Below are positions 47,555 through 58,896 of a DNA stretch of 64,000 bases, one piece after another (positions within the stretch are counted from its first letter, which is position 1; every line of letters starts with the position of its first letter). The notes below the pieces were generated by a model. It was not told the DNA's origin. It made no database searches and worked only from the letters and a program-made list of their open reading frames with translations. The translations under genes were made by a program, and so were the position numbers. Origin of the DNA: Luzula sylvatica (Eukaryota; Streptophyta; Magnoliopsida; Poales; Juncaceae); NCBI GenBank assembly GCA_946800325.1, contig OX326957.1, positions 29,809,054 through 29,873,053 of the forward strand, read 5' to 3'.

Positions 47555-47824
47555 AGGGAAATTATACTTTGCCCCCCTATTTCCCTTGAGATCCCCCCAC
47601 ACTAATTAATCTCATAATTAGTGTGGTGGATTAACGATTAATTCATGATTATTAAAATTTTAATATGTAATTAAAGTCCATATCAATTGATGATTAATTC
47701 TAAATAATTAAAAATAAATAATTACGAATTAATCGTTAATTCAAAGTATTAATTATTGGATTAATTATGGATTATTATTGTGCGGGAATTGTGGGAGAAT
47801 TTGAGGGGCATGATATATGGCCTC
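47555..47824. mobile_element. Unit-1-specific MITE with empty site in unit 2
   Basis: 270 bp, flanked by ttaataat on both sides (47547-47554 and 47825-47832). Unit 2 has a single ttaataat at 55324-55331 with no insert. The ends are agggaaattatactttgccc and the roughly mirrored ggggcatgatatatggcctc. The 8-bp duplication suggests a hAT-like mover. Confidence 0.85.
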
Positions 47825-48074
47825 TTAATAATATAGTGTGTTGTGTTGAAATCTGAGTTCAGAGTAAAATTTCCCTTATAATGAAATAGTCAGTGAGAGA
47901 TTAGGTTTGCTTTCAGAATCATTGAGAAGAAAAACGAGACAATTGCAAATCAAATCAAAACCATACAATTTATTTCTGTAATATGCAAACGGATACAACA
48001 TACAGGCCATCTATTTGCTTATTTGAAACTATAAATCAAAATCACACATAATAAAGGAGACAGACTAAGCCATC

Positions 48075-48728
48075 CTAATTAGTCTTGAACTTAGCTTGGA
48101 GCCAATCAACAGTATTCTTCTCCAACATGAATGCCTTTGCGAGCACATCATCTGAAATAGGCGGGTTCGAACCGAAAACCGAATTTGCAACCAAAACCAA
48201 ACCAGGATTCTGACTGCTCAGACCCGATATGGCAACTGCATTATTCTTACCCTGATTGAACTGGAAATGGACAAGTGCTTGTGGAAAAACAAACACGTCA
48301 CCTTTGTTCAACACCTTAGCGAAGAGTTGATTGCTGGTTGAGACGAACCCAACAGAGAGGGTGCCTTCTAACACGGTCAAAATCTCGGTTGCACGTGGAT
48401 GATAATGAGGTGCAACCAGACCGCCCGGTGCAAAGTCCAGTCTCGCTAGGGAAATTCCAAGTGTGTTCAAACCAGGCAAGTTTAATGCCGAAACTACGTT
48501 TACGTTGGATCCTGCATTGTTGTTGGTGTTTCCCGGTTTGTCGAAACCCGCAGCTAGGAAGAAATCATTGACAGTGACAAGGCTAGGATTCTTGCAAACG
48601 AACCCATTTACGATCACTTGTGAGGTGTTTTCGGCAACACAGAAATCCTGTAAAGGGCTCGGATCGGAAGCGAATGCGTGAGAAAAGACGAGCGTGAAAA
48701 GAGCGAAAATTAGAGCACGAGTTGCCAT
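48075..48728 (-). CDS. GLP: Germin-like protein, intronless (copy 1)
   Basis: 217 aa in a single exon. A hydrophobic signal peptide of about 20 residues (MATRALIFALFTLVFSHAFA), then [12 protein letters not shown], second Cys C45, the germin box [10 protein letters not shown] with metal ligands H108, H110 and E115, and H154 in ALVHFQFN. It is probably a secreted, cell-wall manganese cupin. Residue N34 lies in an N-T-S sequon, which copy 2 loses (N-P-S). The start chosen is the Met opening the signal peptide. The frame stays open 66 codons upstream, but that includes a tataaata box (- sense, about 48794-48801), so it is leader/promoter. The GLPs at 29.4 and 51.5 kb have an intron after codon 37 that is missing here. 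It is divergent from the GLP at 51480, 2.75 kb away. Confidence 0.94.
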   Translation of the reverse strand: MATRALIFALFTLVFSHAFASDPSPLQDFCVAENTSQVIVNGFVCKNPSLVTVNDFFLAAGFDKPGNTNNNAGSNVNVVSALNLPGLNTLGISLARLDFAPGGLVAPHYHPRATEILTVLEGTLSVGFVSTSNQLFAKVLNKGDVFVFPQALVHFQFNQGKNNAVAISGLSSQNPGLVLVANSVFGSNPPISDDVLAKAFMLEKNTVDWLQAKFKTN

Positions 48729-51285
48729 TTCTATTTTGTGTACAAGGTTTTGTTGTTGTTTGTGTTGGTGAAATGACTTGGGAAAGGGAAGTGTATTTAT
48801 AGGGACCAATCCAACGAGGCTATGATCAAATTTTTCCAAAGGTGGCAATTTTTTCTTGGGTGTTCTTCCTTCTGCTTCACATTTTGAACAAGTCCTCCAT
48901 ATAATTTTCTTTTCCAAAAGTGTCATATACTTTTCCCACTCATCCCAGAAAGAGAGAAATTCAAAGTGAGAAAATAGGATCAGCTTTTCGTTGAAGAATT
49001 AGACAAAAAAAAAACTGAATAAGTCCATTGATTAACTTAGATCTGCATTGCTATATTGTTCAATGTAGATTAATATCTCTAATTGTTCTCCTTTTAAACC
49101 CCTTAAAAAATGGATGTTTTTGAACTCTCACATTAAGCCACCTCATATTTGACTTTCTATCACACATGTTAACATTTATATAATTTTCATATTTATTTTA
49201 AATATAACATGAGTTCCCTTTAAATATATTAACTTTCTATCTCACATTGATCTCCCTTTAAATATAACATGATTATTGTATCCATTAATTTATATCATGT
49301 TTTATCCATTTACCTATTTAATAATTTATTTTATGATTATTATATCATATTCTACCTTAATTATATTAATATTAATATCATGTTTTCATATTTATTTTAT
49401 AATTTCATATTTATTTTGTGATTTGATATTTATTAATTTATATCGTGTTTTACGCATTTAATATTTTTTTCATATTTGTTTTGTGATATTCATTAATTCA
49501 TTTTATGATATTATATCAAATTACATATTTAATAATTTTCATATTGATTTTACGATATTTTTTCTGTAAACATAACAAATAATAATTAATAAGTGAATAC
49601 ACATTTTTTTATCTAATACAAACAATTACATTAAAAATTCGCAGCGAATCGCGGACAAATTTCCTAGTATACTACAACAAAACAATAATTCAAAAGAGGC
49701 GGCCTAAAGGTATTTCAACAAAATATAAAAAGCATAAATTCAATGATATGGATGCATGCGTAAAATAATTTGTAAAACATCAGCATTAGCATCAACTTTA
49801 AATAGGGGTTTGGTATGGTGTTCCTGAAAATCGAAACAAACATTCTGGATGATCAATGACATCATGGATCAATTGAACTGTACTTTCAAAAATTGGGACT
49901 TCTGTATGGGTAAAAAAAACTTTGAAGCCAAAATTGAACTGTATTTAAATATGATCATAAAAATCAGTAATGACGATATTCATAATTCTGTTATTATGAT
50001 CATAAAAATCAGGTTACTGGTGTATTGTTTATTTATCCGTTTTTTTTAGTTCTTGTAGAAGTATACATGTTATTCTGTGTATAGTTATTAAATAATTTTG
50101 TTATTCATAATTTATTACAAGTAATTCATTAGATGATTTCGTTATGTGTTTTGCTTTTTTGTAGTAAAGTAAATTTGCAACACTAACGTATGATTGTGGA
50201 ATTGTGGTTATAGAAATCAGAAATGGTTATTTTAATTTGAAGCCAAAATGCATTTTGTTCTATTTTTGTAATTGCACCGGTATACATTCTAGCTTGTAAG
50301 AAAAATTATCTAATAAGTTAGACCAACAATTATGTCAGTCTTAACCTGTTAAATATTTTCACTTGATGATCTGATAGCAGAGAAATAATAAAAGTTACCA
50401 CGTTATCCTTTCGAATTTGTATATGATTTGAAAAAAAATGTACTCCAAACTCACCCTAACTTTTACGATAGAATATAATTTATGGTTTGTACAATACATT
50501 ATACTTTAGTTTCTAAATGACGAATGCATTTCTCAAATCGTAATATGCACTATTAGAAACAAAATAATATGAACGTACACGTGTTGACGAAATTTCTTGC
50601 TAAATAAAATTTGATAAATCCGATTCTTATCCATCATACACGATTCAAATGTTATCAGATTAGTCTAGTTGTAAATATCGTGTAATAATTCAAAACTTTC
50701 AGTGAATATTCTGTATCTAGAGTATTCATGTTTTATTTCAGATATCATGTAACACAATGACCCAGTCAATTAAAAAGGTTCAGATATTTACTGTTGCTAA
50801 CGCGGCCAAGAACTTTCAATATTTCAGATATTGGAACATTCGTTTATATTTTCATTTATGGCGAAACATAGCTATCTTGAGATTTTGGAGAAATATTTGT
50901 ACAAGACTATTTTCTCAATACTTTTTGAAAAAAGAAAAAAGAAAAAAAACAATAATGTCAATGGACATTAGTAAAAAAAATGCATTTAAAAAAGAAAAAA
51001 TATTGCATTTTAAACCATGGTCCCATCACTCAGAACTATCCAACCAAAAGATCAAAACTTGGTATCTTTACTGGAGATATTCAAGTTCTCCCTTCATGTA
51101 GCTATCCACTCTTTAATACGAGTACACATTGTTAAACTTTTATCTTTACAAATTCATGCATGCATGCATTTGAAAATTAAGATGAGAACAAATCAATAAT
51201 TGAGGACTTGGACTTGTTCAAATTTGAGGAAAACAATTATTATCTCTAATTCTTTATCTACTTTTGCAAAATAGGACTTGGTCGT

Positions 51286-51362
<77 letters not shown>

Positions 51363-51479
51363 CTGATTCAAGTTTGGTCTCTATATATACTTATCTTCAC
51401 CATGCAATAACATATATACATTCAGAATTACTACACAACAAACAGTCTCCCTCTTCTTACATAAACTCTAAAGACAAAA
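48729..51479. promoter_or_regulatory. Divergent intergenic region of unit 1
   Basis: This spacer serves as the promoter side of both GLPs. It includes a Helitron-like 3' end at about 49633-49672 (gcagcgaatcgcgg hairpin then cctag|tata), shared with unit 2 at about 57088-57119. About 0.56 kb (about 50001-50556) is absent from unit 2. The region 50757-51100 gives a 114-codon frame of no known family. An (AT)n tract at 51288-51360 and a tatatata TATA-like region come shortly before the + gene. Confidence 0.5.
51288..51360. repeat. (AT)n microsatellite in GLP promoter
   Basis: About 36 AT units uninterrupted. In unit 2 the same tract is split by a 187-bp insertion. Confidence 0.95.
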
Positions 51480-52319
51480 ATGGTTTCTCGTTTCTTTTTC
51501 TTTGCTCTTTTTGCACTATTCTTTTCTCAAGCTTTTAGTTCTGATCCCAGCCCTCTTCAAGATTTCTGCGTCGCCGATTCAAAATCTCCAGGTATATTAT
51601 CTGGACTTACTTCTTTTTAGATGTACAATTATCATTTATAAATTTAAATATATGGATTCATAATTCAATGCTTAATTTCACCATATTTTCTGGCATGGCC
51701 GGAAAAATCTAAAATTAATGAGATTTTTCTCTTAATTAATTATTTAAATCAAGTCCTTAACCCTGATTTTAAAATTTGTGCAGTGTTGGTTAATGGGTTT
51801 GTCTGCAAGGATCCAAACGCTGTTACCGTGAACGATTTCACATTTACGGGTCTTAATGCCGGAAACACCGACAATAAAGCCGGTTCCAGCGTAACCGTTG
51901 TTTCTGCCTCAAACCTCCCCGGTCTAAACACCCTCGGAGTCTCCCTAGCCAGACTGGACTTTGCACCGGGCGGTCTGGTTGCACCGCATTACCATCCACG
52001 CGCGACCGAAGTTCTAACCGTGTTAGAAGGAACCCTCTATGTTGGATTCGTCTCGACGGCCAATAAACTATTCGCGAAGGTGTTAAATCAGGGTGATGTG
52101 TTTGTTTTTCCACAAGGCATGATTCATTTCCAATTCAACCAGGGCAACTGCAATGCTGTTGCGATTTCTGGACTAAGCAGTCAGAATCCAGGTTTGGTCG
52201 TGGTCGCGAATTCAGTGTTCGGGTCGAACCCGTCTATCTCTGATGACGTGCTTTCAAAGGCATTCATGTTGGAAAAGAATACTGTGGATTGGCTCCAAGC
52301 TCAGTTCAAAACTACCTAA
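51480..52319 (+). CDS. GLP: Germin-like protein, two exons (copy 1)
   Basis: Exons 51480-51591 and 51784-52319 give 215 aa. Signal peptide [32 protein letters not shown], second Cys in GFVCKDP, germin box [10 protein letters not shown] (H106, H108, E113) and H152 in GMIHFQFN. The intron splits the codon after residue 37, as in the three-exon GLP at 29.4 kb. It is about 80 percent alike to the intronless GLPs in the C-terminal half by eye, ending [10 protein letters not shown] against DWLQAKFKTN, so the pair arose by an older duplication. Probably a secreted manganese cupin. It differs from copy 2 only at residue 73 (Ser here, Asn there). Confidence 0.95.
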
Positions 52320-52360
52320 ACATGTCATATATAAGATCTGTAATTTTTTTGGTACCATTT

Positions 52361-53005
52361 ACTGTTGCTAACGCGGCCAAGAACTTTCAATATTTCAGAT
52401 ATTGGAACATTCATTTATGTTTTCATTTGATAATTAAAAATTGATCAAACACAATAATTTAAATAAATAAATAAAATATACAAATATTAATTTTGTATGC
52501 ATCATGTTTTAGTATTCTCAAATACTAATAATGTTTTAAAATTGTTTATAATATTTCTCAATTTTTATATAAATAATTAATATTTAAAATAATTTTAGTT
52601 ATTTTGAGATTATGGTGATTGATTAAATTCTTATATTAACACAATGAAAATATAATTTATACTTATACTCAAATGTAATAATTTCTTGTGATATTTTCGA
52701 GTTGTGTCTATTTATTTATTTAGATTATTGTGAGTAGTGTTTATTTATTTATTTAAATTATTGTGCTGGATTAATTTTTTAAATTAACACAATTGAAATA
52801 TAATCAAGGGGAGGTTGTGTTGTGACTTGTGATGTATTTTCACTTCATGTAAATTTGAGGGGAGCTTGAGTTGCTGGAAAAGAGGGATATTATGTAAGTC
52901 GACTTGCAGTAGTTTGACAAATTACATCAAACCAAACAACAAAGAATAGACTAATGTAGTAGGTCGACTTCCTAATTGACATATTTACTGCAAAACAAAT
53001 ATTCC
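52361..53005. other. Junction between duplication units
   Basis: Begins with a 70-bp copy (52357-52430) of the sequence at 50787-50865 (tttactgttgctaacgcggc...), which is also at 57688 in unit 2. The remainder is AT-rich with two tatttatttatttaaattattgtg repeats. No gene. The 70-bp copy sits exactly where unit homology ends. Confidence 0.6.
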
Positions 53006-53241
53006 CTAAAACAAACATATACAACTTCTCATTTTTTTTCTTTTTTTTTCTTTTGGACAAACCGAGACACTAACGGTGGATTAGTTTTTAATTAGACAAA
53101 TACACATATTAGATCGTAGTATCGTACCGTCTACATAGAGTGTTCGGGTGGACCCGCCGTCGAAAGGACTTTGGGCAAAGTTCGGTCCCATTTGTGCAGG
53201 TTATCTATGCTAATAATCTTACTAACTTAGTAATTAAAAAA

Positions 53242-53496
53242 GAGGCCTTCTATCGTGCCCCCGAGATTCTCTTACATTTTCTCAATCTAATTAATTCAAT
53301 AATTAATTCTACCAATTAACGATTAATTTATAATCATTTATTTTTAAATATTTAGAATTAATCATTAATTGGTATTGACCATAATTACATATTAAATTTT
53401 TAATAACCATGAATTCATTCTAATCTACTTTGCTAATTATGAGATTAGTTAATGTGGAGAAAATATGGAAGAAATGGGGGGAAAGTATAATTTTCC
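53242..53496. mobile_element. Unit-2-specific MITE
   Basis: 255 bp. The ends are gaggccttctatcgtgcccc and the roughly mirrored ggggggaaagtataattttcc. It is the same family as 47555-47824 but in the opposite orientation. Flanks ttaaaaaa and ttaaaaga give an approximate 8-bp duplication. Unit 1 reads directly across the site at about 46690-46705. Confidence 0.75.
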
Positions 53497-53527
53497 TTAA
53501 AAGAATTGACAAGTGATCCATGAGATA

Positions 53528-54518
53528 TCTTTCTATAGTTATAATTTAGAACATATCACCCTAATCTGACACGTGGCAGGATTTTTTTATTTTTAATATT
53601 TTTGATTTTATTGCAACCCAAGTTATACCCATATATCGAAAAAAATATAATTCACCCCAAAATCATCACAATATCCTTGATAATGTGACAAAATGAATTG
53701 ATTAGAATTTATAATTGACTCAATTAAATGTTAATTGACACGTTTAATTAACACACTAATAATTTATAATATGTTAATATTAGTAAATATTAATTGACAT
53801 GTGACCACATATTGACACGTGTGATAAGGTGACAAAGCGAATTGATTAGCATTTCTAATTGACTCAATTAAATGTTAATTGATACTTTTAATTGATACTT
53901 TTAATTAACACAACAATAATTAATATGTTAATATTAATAAATGTTAATTGACGTGTCAAATTAATTAAACGGTCAATAAAATCGTTAATTGAGACAATCA
54001 ATAATACTAATCAACCTACTTGATTCTCTCTTGCCGCCTCATCAATGATGTTATTTTTGTGTGACTGGGGCTCCATATATAATTTTCGTATGTAACTATG
54101 ACTCAATTGTTATTTTCTTATGATGTAATTTATAATTGATTGATATTTTTATGTTAATGGATGACATTTTAAATATATATTTCAGTTTTATGTGTATTAT
54201 TCACGATTTTCTTTTATTTGTTTTGAAACTTTAATTTTGTTTGAATTATAACATGTTATATTTTATTTATTTGGTGTGGATTTATAATGATGGACCAATA
54301 TCATGGACCATAATTATAATGTCTATATCCACGATAGACAAATTTTATGAACATTTGTTAATTATAATGCATTTAATGACATCAATATATTTGCAAATAT
54401 ATCATGATTATATAATTGAGTTTAAACGTATCCGCGTAAATTTTATTTAAACAAATTATACAAAAAATGTAAAAAAAGATATGAAATCCCGCGCAATTGT
54501 TGCGCGGGGCATTGCTAG
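53528..54518 (+). mobile_element. Non-autonomous Helitron with empty site in unit 1
   Basis: 991 bp. It starts tctttctatagttataattt and ends in a strong hairpin, cccgcgcaattgttgcgcggg, followed by gcattgctag. It is inserted between A and T (gagata|TC ... CTAG|ttta), with no target duplication. All four are Helitron hallmarks (5' TC, 3' hairpin, CTRR end, AT target). Unit 1 continues as an AT microsatellite at the corresponding place with no insert. The interior is AT-rich with repeated gttaattgacacgt words and has no Rep/helicase frame. Confidence 0.88.
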
Positions 54519-55593
54519 TTTATATATAATAGGGTTAGAGGCCGTATACTATGTCCTATGTCCTGAGATTCTCCACCACATCCTTTATATCATTAATTAA
54601 CAATTGATTAACATGATAAATAAAAAAATATATTATATTAACAGTTAATTAATATATATTTAAAGTAGAAACGAATTAACAATTCTTAATTAATATCAAT
54701 TAATTATTAGTAGAGTATCTTTTTGTTAATCATCATGTTAATTAATTGTTAAGGGACGTGATGGGGAATCTCATGGACGTGGTATAACTACCCATAGGGT
54801 TATATAGTATTTTTTTAAATTTTGGTAATTTTTGAACTAAGAAAATTTTACATTAAATCATTAAAAGGGGACTAATATGCAATAATATGGTAAATCCTCT
54901 ATATCCTAATTAACACATTTAATTAATATGACAATTAACTAAAAACACACAATTAACAACTAATCAATATTAATTAAGAATTAATATGAATTTTAATAAT
55001 ATATGAAATAATAGTTAATTTTGAGACGTGTTATTATTTTGTTAATTAAGTGTGTTAATTACAATAATAAAGAGGACATCTGGAGGCAACCTAAATAGCC
55101 ACTATATTGAAGAGGACATATATTGTGCCCCCGGATTTCCACACACAGGCCACCTTTTATATCTTAACTATCACACTTAATTAGCATGATAATTAACAAG
55201 GAATACATAATTAATTTACATATATATCACATAATTAACATTCACTTGAATTAACAATGTTAATCATATACGACATGTTAATAATTATATGGCATATGTT
55301 AATTGCTATATTAATTAAGCGTGTTAATAATATAGTGTGTTGTGTTGAAATCTGAGTTCAGAGTAAAATTTCCCTTGTAATGAAATAGTTTAACTATAAA
55401 TCAAAACGTTAGTGAGAGATTAGGTTTGCTTTCTGAATCATTCAGAAGAAAAACGAGACAATTGCAAATCAAATCAAAACCATACAATTTATTTCTGTAA
55501 TATGCAAACGGATACAACACACAGGCCATCTATTTGCTTATTTGAAACTATAAATCAAAATCACACATAATAAAGGAGACAGACTAAGCCATC
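54519..55593. other. Flank of unit-2 intronless GLP
   Basis: Collinear with 46771-48074 except for the missing 270-bp MITE (empty site 55324-55331). The last about 180 bases are the GLP 3' UTR. Confidence 0.6.
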
Positions 55594-56247
55594 CTAATTA
55601 GTCTTGAACTTAGCTTGGAGCCAATCAACAGTATTCTTCTCCAACATGAATGCCTTTGCGAGCACATCATCTGAAATAGGCGGGTTCGAACCGAAAACCG
55701 AATTTGCAACTAAAACCAAACCAGGATTCTGACTGCTCAGACCCGATATGGCAACTGCATTATTCTTACCCTGATTGAACTGGAAATGGATAAGTGCTTG
55801 TGGAAAAACAAACACGTCACCTTTGTTCAACACCTTAGCGAAGAGTTGATTGCTGGTTGAGACGAACCCAACAGAGAGGGTGCCTTCTAACACGGTCAAA
55901 ATCTCGGTTGCACGTGGATGATAATGAGGTGCAACCAGACCGCCCGGTGCAAAGTCCAGTCTCGCTAGGGAAATTCCAAGTGTGTTCAAACCAGGCAAGT
56001 TTAATGCCGAAACTACGTTTACGTTGGATCCTGCATTGTTGTTGGTGTTTCCCGGTTTGTCGAAACCCGCGGCTAGGAAGAAATCGTTCACAGTGACAAG
56101 GTTCGGATTCTTACAAACGAACCCATTTACGATCACTTGTGAGGGGTTTTCGGCAACACAGAAATCCTGTAAAGGGCTCGGATCGGAAGCGAATGCGTGA
56201 GAAAAGACGAGCGTGAAAAGAGCGAAAATTAGAGCACGAGTTGCCAT
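55594..56247 (-). CDS. GLP: Germin-like protein, intronless (copy 2)
   Basis: 217 aa, a near-perfect duplicate of the gene at 48075-48728. Three residue changes are visible: N-T-S to N-P-S at 34-36 (which removes a possible N-glycosylation site), S49 to N, and V153 to I. The signal peptide, the conserved cysteines and metal ligands H108, H110, E115 and H154 are intact. The tataaata box (- sense) is also kept, about 66 bases upstream of the start. There is no intron, as in copy 1, so the loss pre-dates the segmental duplication. Confidence 0.94.
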   Translation of the reverse strand: MATRALIFALFTLVFSHAFASDPSPLQDFCVAENPSQVIVNGFVCKNPNLVTVNDFFLAAGFDKPGNTNNNAGSNVNVVSALNLPGLNTLGISLARLDFAPGGLVAPHYHPRATEILTVLEGTLSVGFVSTSNQLFAKVLNKGDVFVFPQALIHFQFNQGKNNAVAISGLSSQNPGLVLVANSVFGSNPPISDDVLAKAFMLEKNTVDWLQAKFKTN

Positions 56248-58172
56248 TTCTATTTTGTGTACAAGGTTTTGTTGTTGTTTGTGTTGGTGAAATGACTTGG
56301 GAAAGGGAAGTGTATTTATAGGGACCAATCCGACGAGGCTATGATCAAAGTTTTCCAAAGGTGGCAATTTTTTCTTGGGTGTTCTTCCTTCTGCTTCACA
56401 TTTTGAACAAGTCCTCCATATAATTTTCTTTTCCAAAAGTGTCATATACTTTTCCCACTCATCCCAGAAAGAGAAAATAGGATCAGCTTTTCGTTGAAGA
56501 ATCAGACAAAAAACTGAATAAGTCCATTGCTATATTGTTCAATGTAGATTCCATTTAAAGAGGGAATGTTTTTGAGCTCTTACATTAAGCCACCTCATAT
56601 TTGACTTTCTATCACACATATTAATATTTATATAATTTTCATATTAATTTTAAATATAACATGAGTTCCCTTTAAATATATTAACTTTCTATCTCACATT
56701 GAGCTCCCTTTAAATATAACATGATTATTGTATCCATTAATTTATATCATGTTTTATCCATTTACCTATTTAATAATTTATTTTATGATTCTTATATCAT
56801 GTTCTACCTTAATTATATTAATATTAATATCATGTTTTCATATTTGTTTTAAGATCTCATATTTATTTTGTGATTTGATATTCATTAATTTATATCATGT
56901 TTTACGCATTTAATATTTTTTTCATATTTGTTTTGTGATATTCGTTAATTTATTTTATGATATTATATCAAATTACTTATTTAATAATTTTCATATTGAT
57001 TTTACGATATTTTTCTGTAAACATAACAAATAATAATTAATAAGTGAATACACAATCTTTTATCTAATACAAACAATTACATTAAAAATTCGCAGCGAAG
57101 CGCGGACAAATTTCCTAGTATACTACAACAAAACAATAATTCAAAAGAGGCGGCCTAAAGGTATTTCAACAAAATATAAAAAGCATAAATTCAATGATAT
57201 GGATGCATGCGTAAAATAATTTGTAAAACATCAGCATTAGCATCAACTTTAAATAGGGGTTTGGTATGGTGTTCCTGAAAATCGAAACAAACATTCTGGA
57301 TGATCAATGACATCATGGATCAATTGAACTGTACTTTCAAAAATTGGGACTTCTGTATAGGTAAAAAAAACTTTGGGTCGAATTAACAGTCCCGGCAGTT
57401 GTAAATTTATATTTAAATATGATCATAAAAATCAGTAATGACGATATTCATAATTCTGTTAAACAAAATAATATGAACGTACACGTGTTGACGAAATTTC
57501 TTGCTAAATAAAATTTGATAAATCCGATTCTTATCCATCATACACGATTCAAATGTTATCAGATTAGTCTAGTTGTAAATATCGTATAATAATTCAAAAC
57601 TTTCAGTGAATATTCTGTATCTAGTATTCATGTTTTATTTCAGATATCATGTAACACAATGACCCAGTCAATTAAAAAGGTTCAGATATTTACTGTTGCT
57701 AACGCGGCCAAGAACTTTCAATATTTCAGATATTGGAACATTCTTTTATATTTTCATTTATGGCGAAACATAGCTATCTTGAGATTTTGGAGAAATATTT
57801 GTACAAGACTATTTTCTCAATACTTTTTGAAAAAAGAAAAAAGAAAAAAAAAACAATAATGTCAATGGACATTAGTAAAAAAATGCATTTAAAAAAGAAA
57901 AATATTGCATTTTAAACCATGGTCCCATCACTCAGAACTATCCAACCAGCAAAAGATCAAAACTTGGTATCTTTACCGGAGATATTCAAGTTCTCCCTTC
58001 ATGTATCCACTCTTTAATACGAGTACACATTGTTAAAACTTTTATCTTCACAAATTCATGCATGCATGCATTTGAAAATTAAGATGAGAACAAATCAATA
58101 ATTGAGGAGTTGGACTTGTTCAAATTTGAGGAAAACAATTATTATCTCTAATTCTTTATCTAATTTTGCAAA

Positions 58173-58436
58173 GAAAAATTATACTTGTCCCCTCTAAAAT
58201 TTCCCAGAAAACTTGATGTGTTGGCAAAGAAACATTTAATACTTTTAATAATAGTAAATTTTACATCTTAGGTTTACCACCTGGTAAACCTAACTTATTT
58301 ATTTTATTATATTTTAATTAAATTTCACACGTTTCACATATGGTAAATGATGAATCGATTAATTGGGTCAAATTTAATGTTATTGCCAACACATCAATTG
58401 TGCTAGGGGATTCTAAGGGGATGTCTATCACCACTC
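58173..58436. mobile_element. Unit-2-specific MITE in the GLP promoter
   Basis: 264 bp between two copies of ttttgcaaa (58164-58172 and 58437-58445). Unit 1 has one copy, in ctacttttgcaaaatagg at about 51262. The left end gaaaaattatacttgtcccc and the roughly mirrored right end ggggattctaaggggatgtc place it in the family of 47555-47824. Confidence 0.83.
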
Positions 58437-58463
58437 TTTTGCAAAATAGGACTTGGTCGTGAG

Positions 58464-58515
<52 letters not shown>

Positions 58516-58696
58516 ATGTTTTAAATTGCGATATAGCGGTCCATTGCGCTTGAACAATAATTTACACATGATCCCCGATATTGCGTCATATTGCGGCAAT
58601 ATTGCGGCGCTATATAGCATGTTGCGGTGTTGCGTTTTGTGAATATTTATTGCGATTTGCGGTATTGCGGCACAATTGCGCCGCAATTTAAATCAT

Positions 58697-58774
<78 letters not shown>
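58464..58774. repeat. (AT)n microsatellite split by a 187-bp element
   Basis: AT repeats at 58464-58512 and 58700-58774 surround a 187-bp insert (58513-58699). The insert's ends are tcaatgttttaaattgcg and cgcaatttaaatcattga, with many ttgcgg / ccgcaa words. Unit 1 has the microsatellite alone, so this is an insertion. The probable target is TA. Confidence 0.85.
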
Positions 58775-58776
<2 letters not shown>

Positions 58777-58896
58777 CTGATTCAAGTTTGGTCTCTGTAT
58801 ATACTTATCTTCACCATGCAATAACATATATATACATTCATAATTACTACACAACAAACAATCTCTCTTTTCTTACATAAACTCTGAAACAGAAAA

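Larger units (their letters stand above)
46467..52360. repeat. Segmental duplication, unit 1 (GLP pair)
   Basis: Collinear with 53006-59770 in the same orientation, starting at ctaaaacaaacatatac and ending after aacatgtcatatataagatc. The copies differ by single bases in the genes and by insertions or deletions in between. Genes inside: an intronless GLP (-) and a single-intron GLP (+). Confidence 0.93.
56248..58896. promoter_or_regulatory. Divergent intergenic region of unit 2
   Basis: Collinear with 48729-51479, with the indels noted. It contains the Helitron-like end at about 57088-57119, the tttactgttgctaacgcggc segment at 57688, the MITE at 58173-58436 and a split AT microsatellite just before the + gene. 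Confidence 0.5.

Noticed and set aside
48729..48926. 66-codon in-frame N-terminal extension of the intronless GLPs (also at 56248-56445)
   Set aside because: It contains a tataaata box and leader sequence. The signal peptide begins at the downstream Met, and the extension has no resemblance to a GLP. The openness is kept in both copies simply because they are recent duplicates.
50757..51101. 114-codon frame VQIFTVANAAKNFQYFRYWN... in unit 1 (shorter in unit 2)
   Set aside because: The frame is broken in unit 2 by small indels and matches no family I know. It was kept only as a breakpoint marker.
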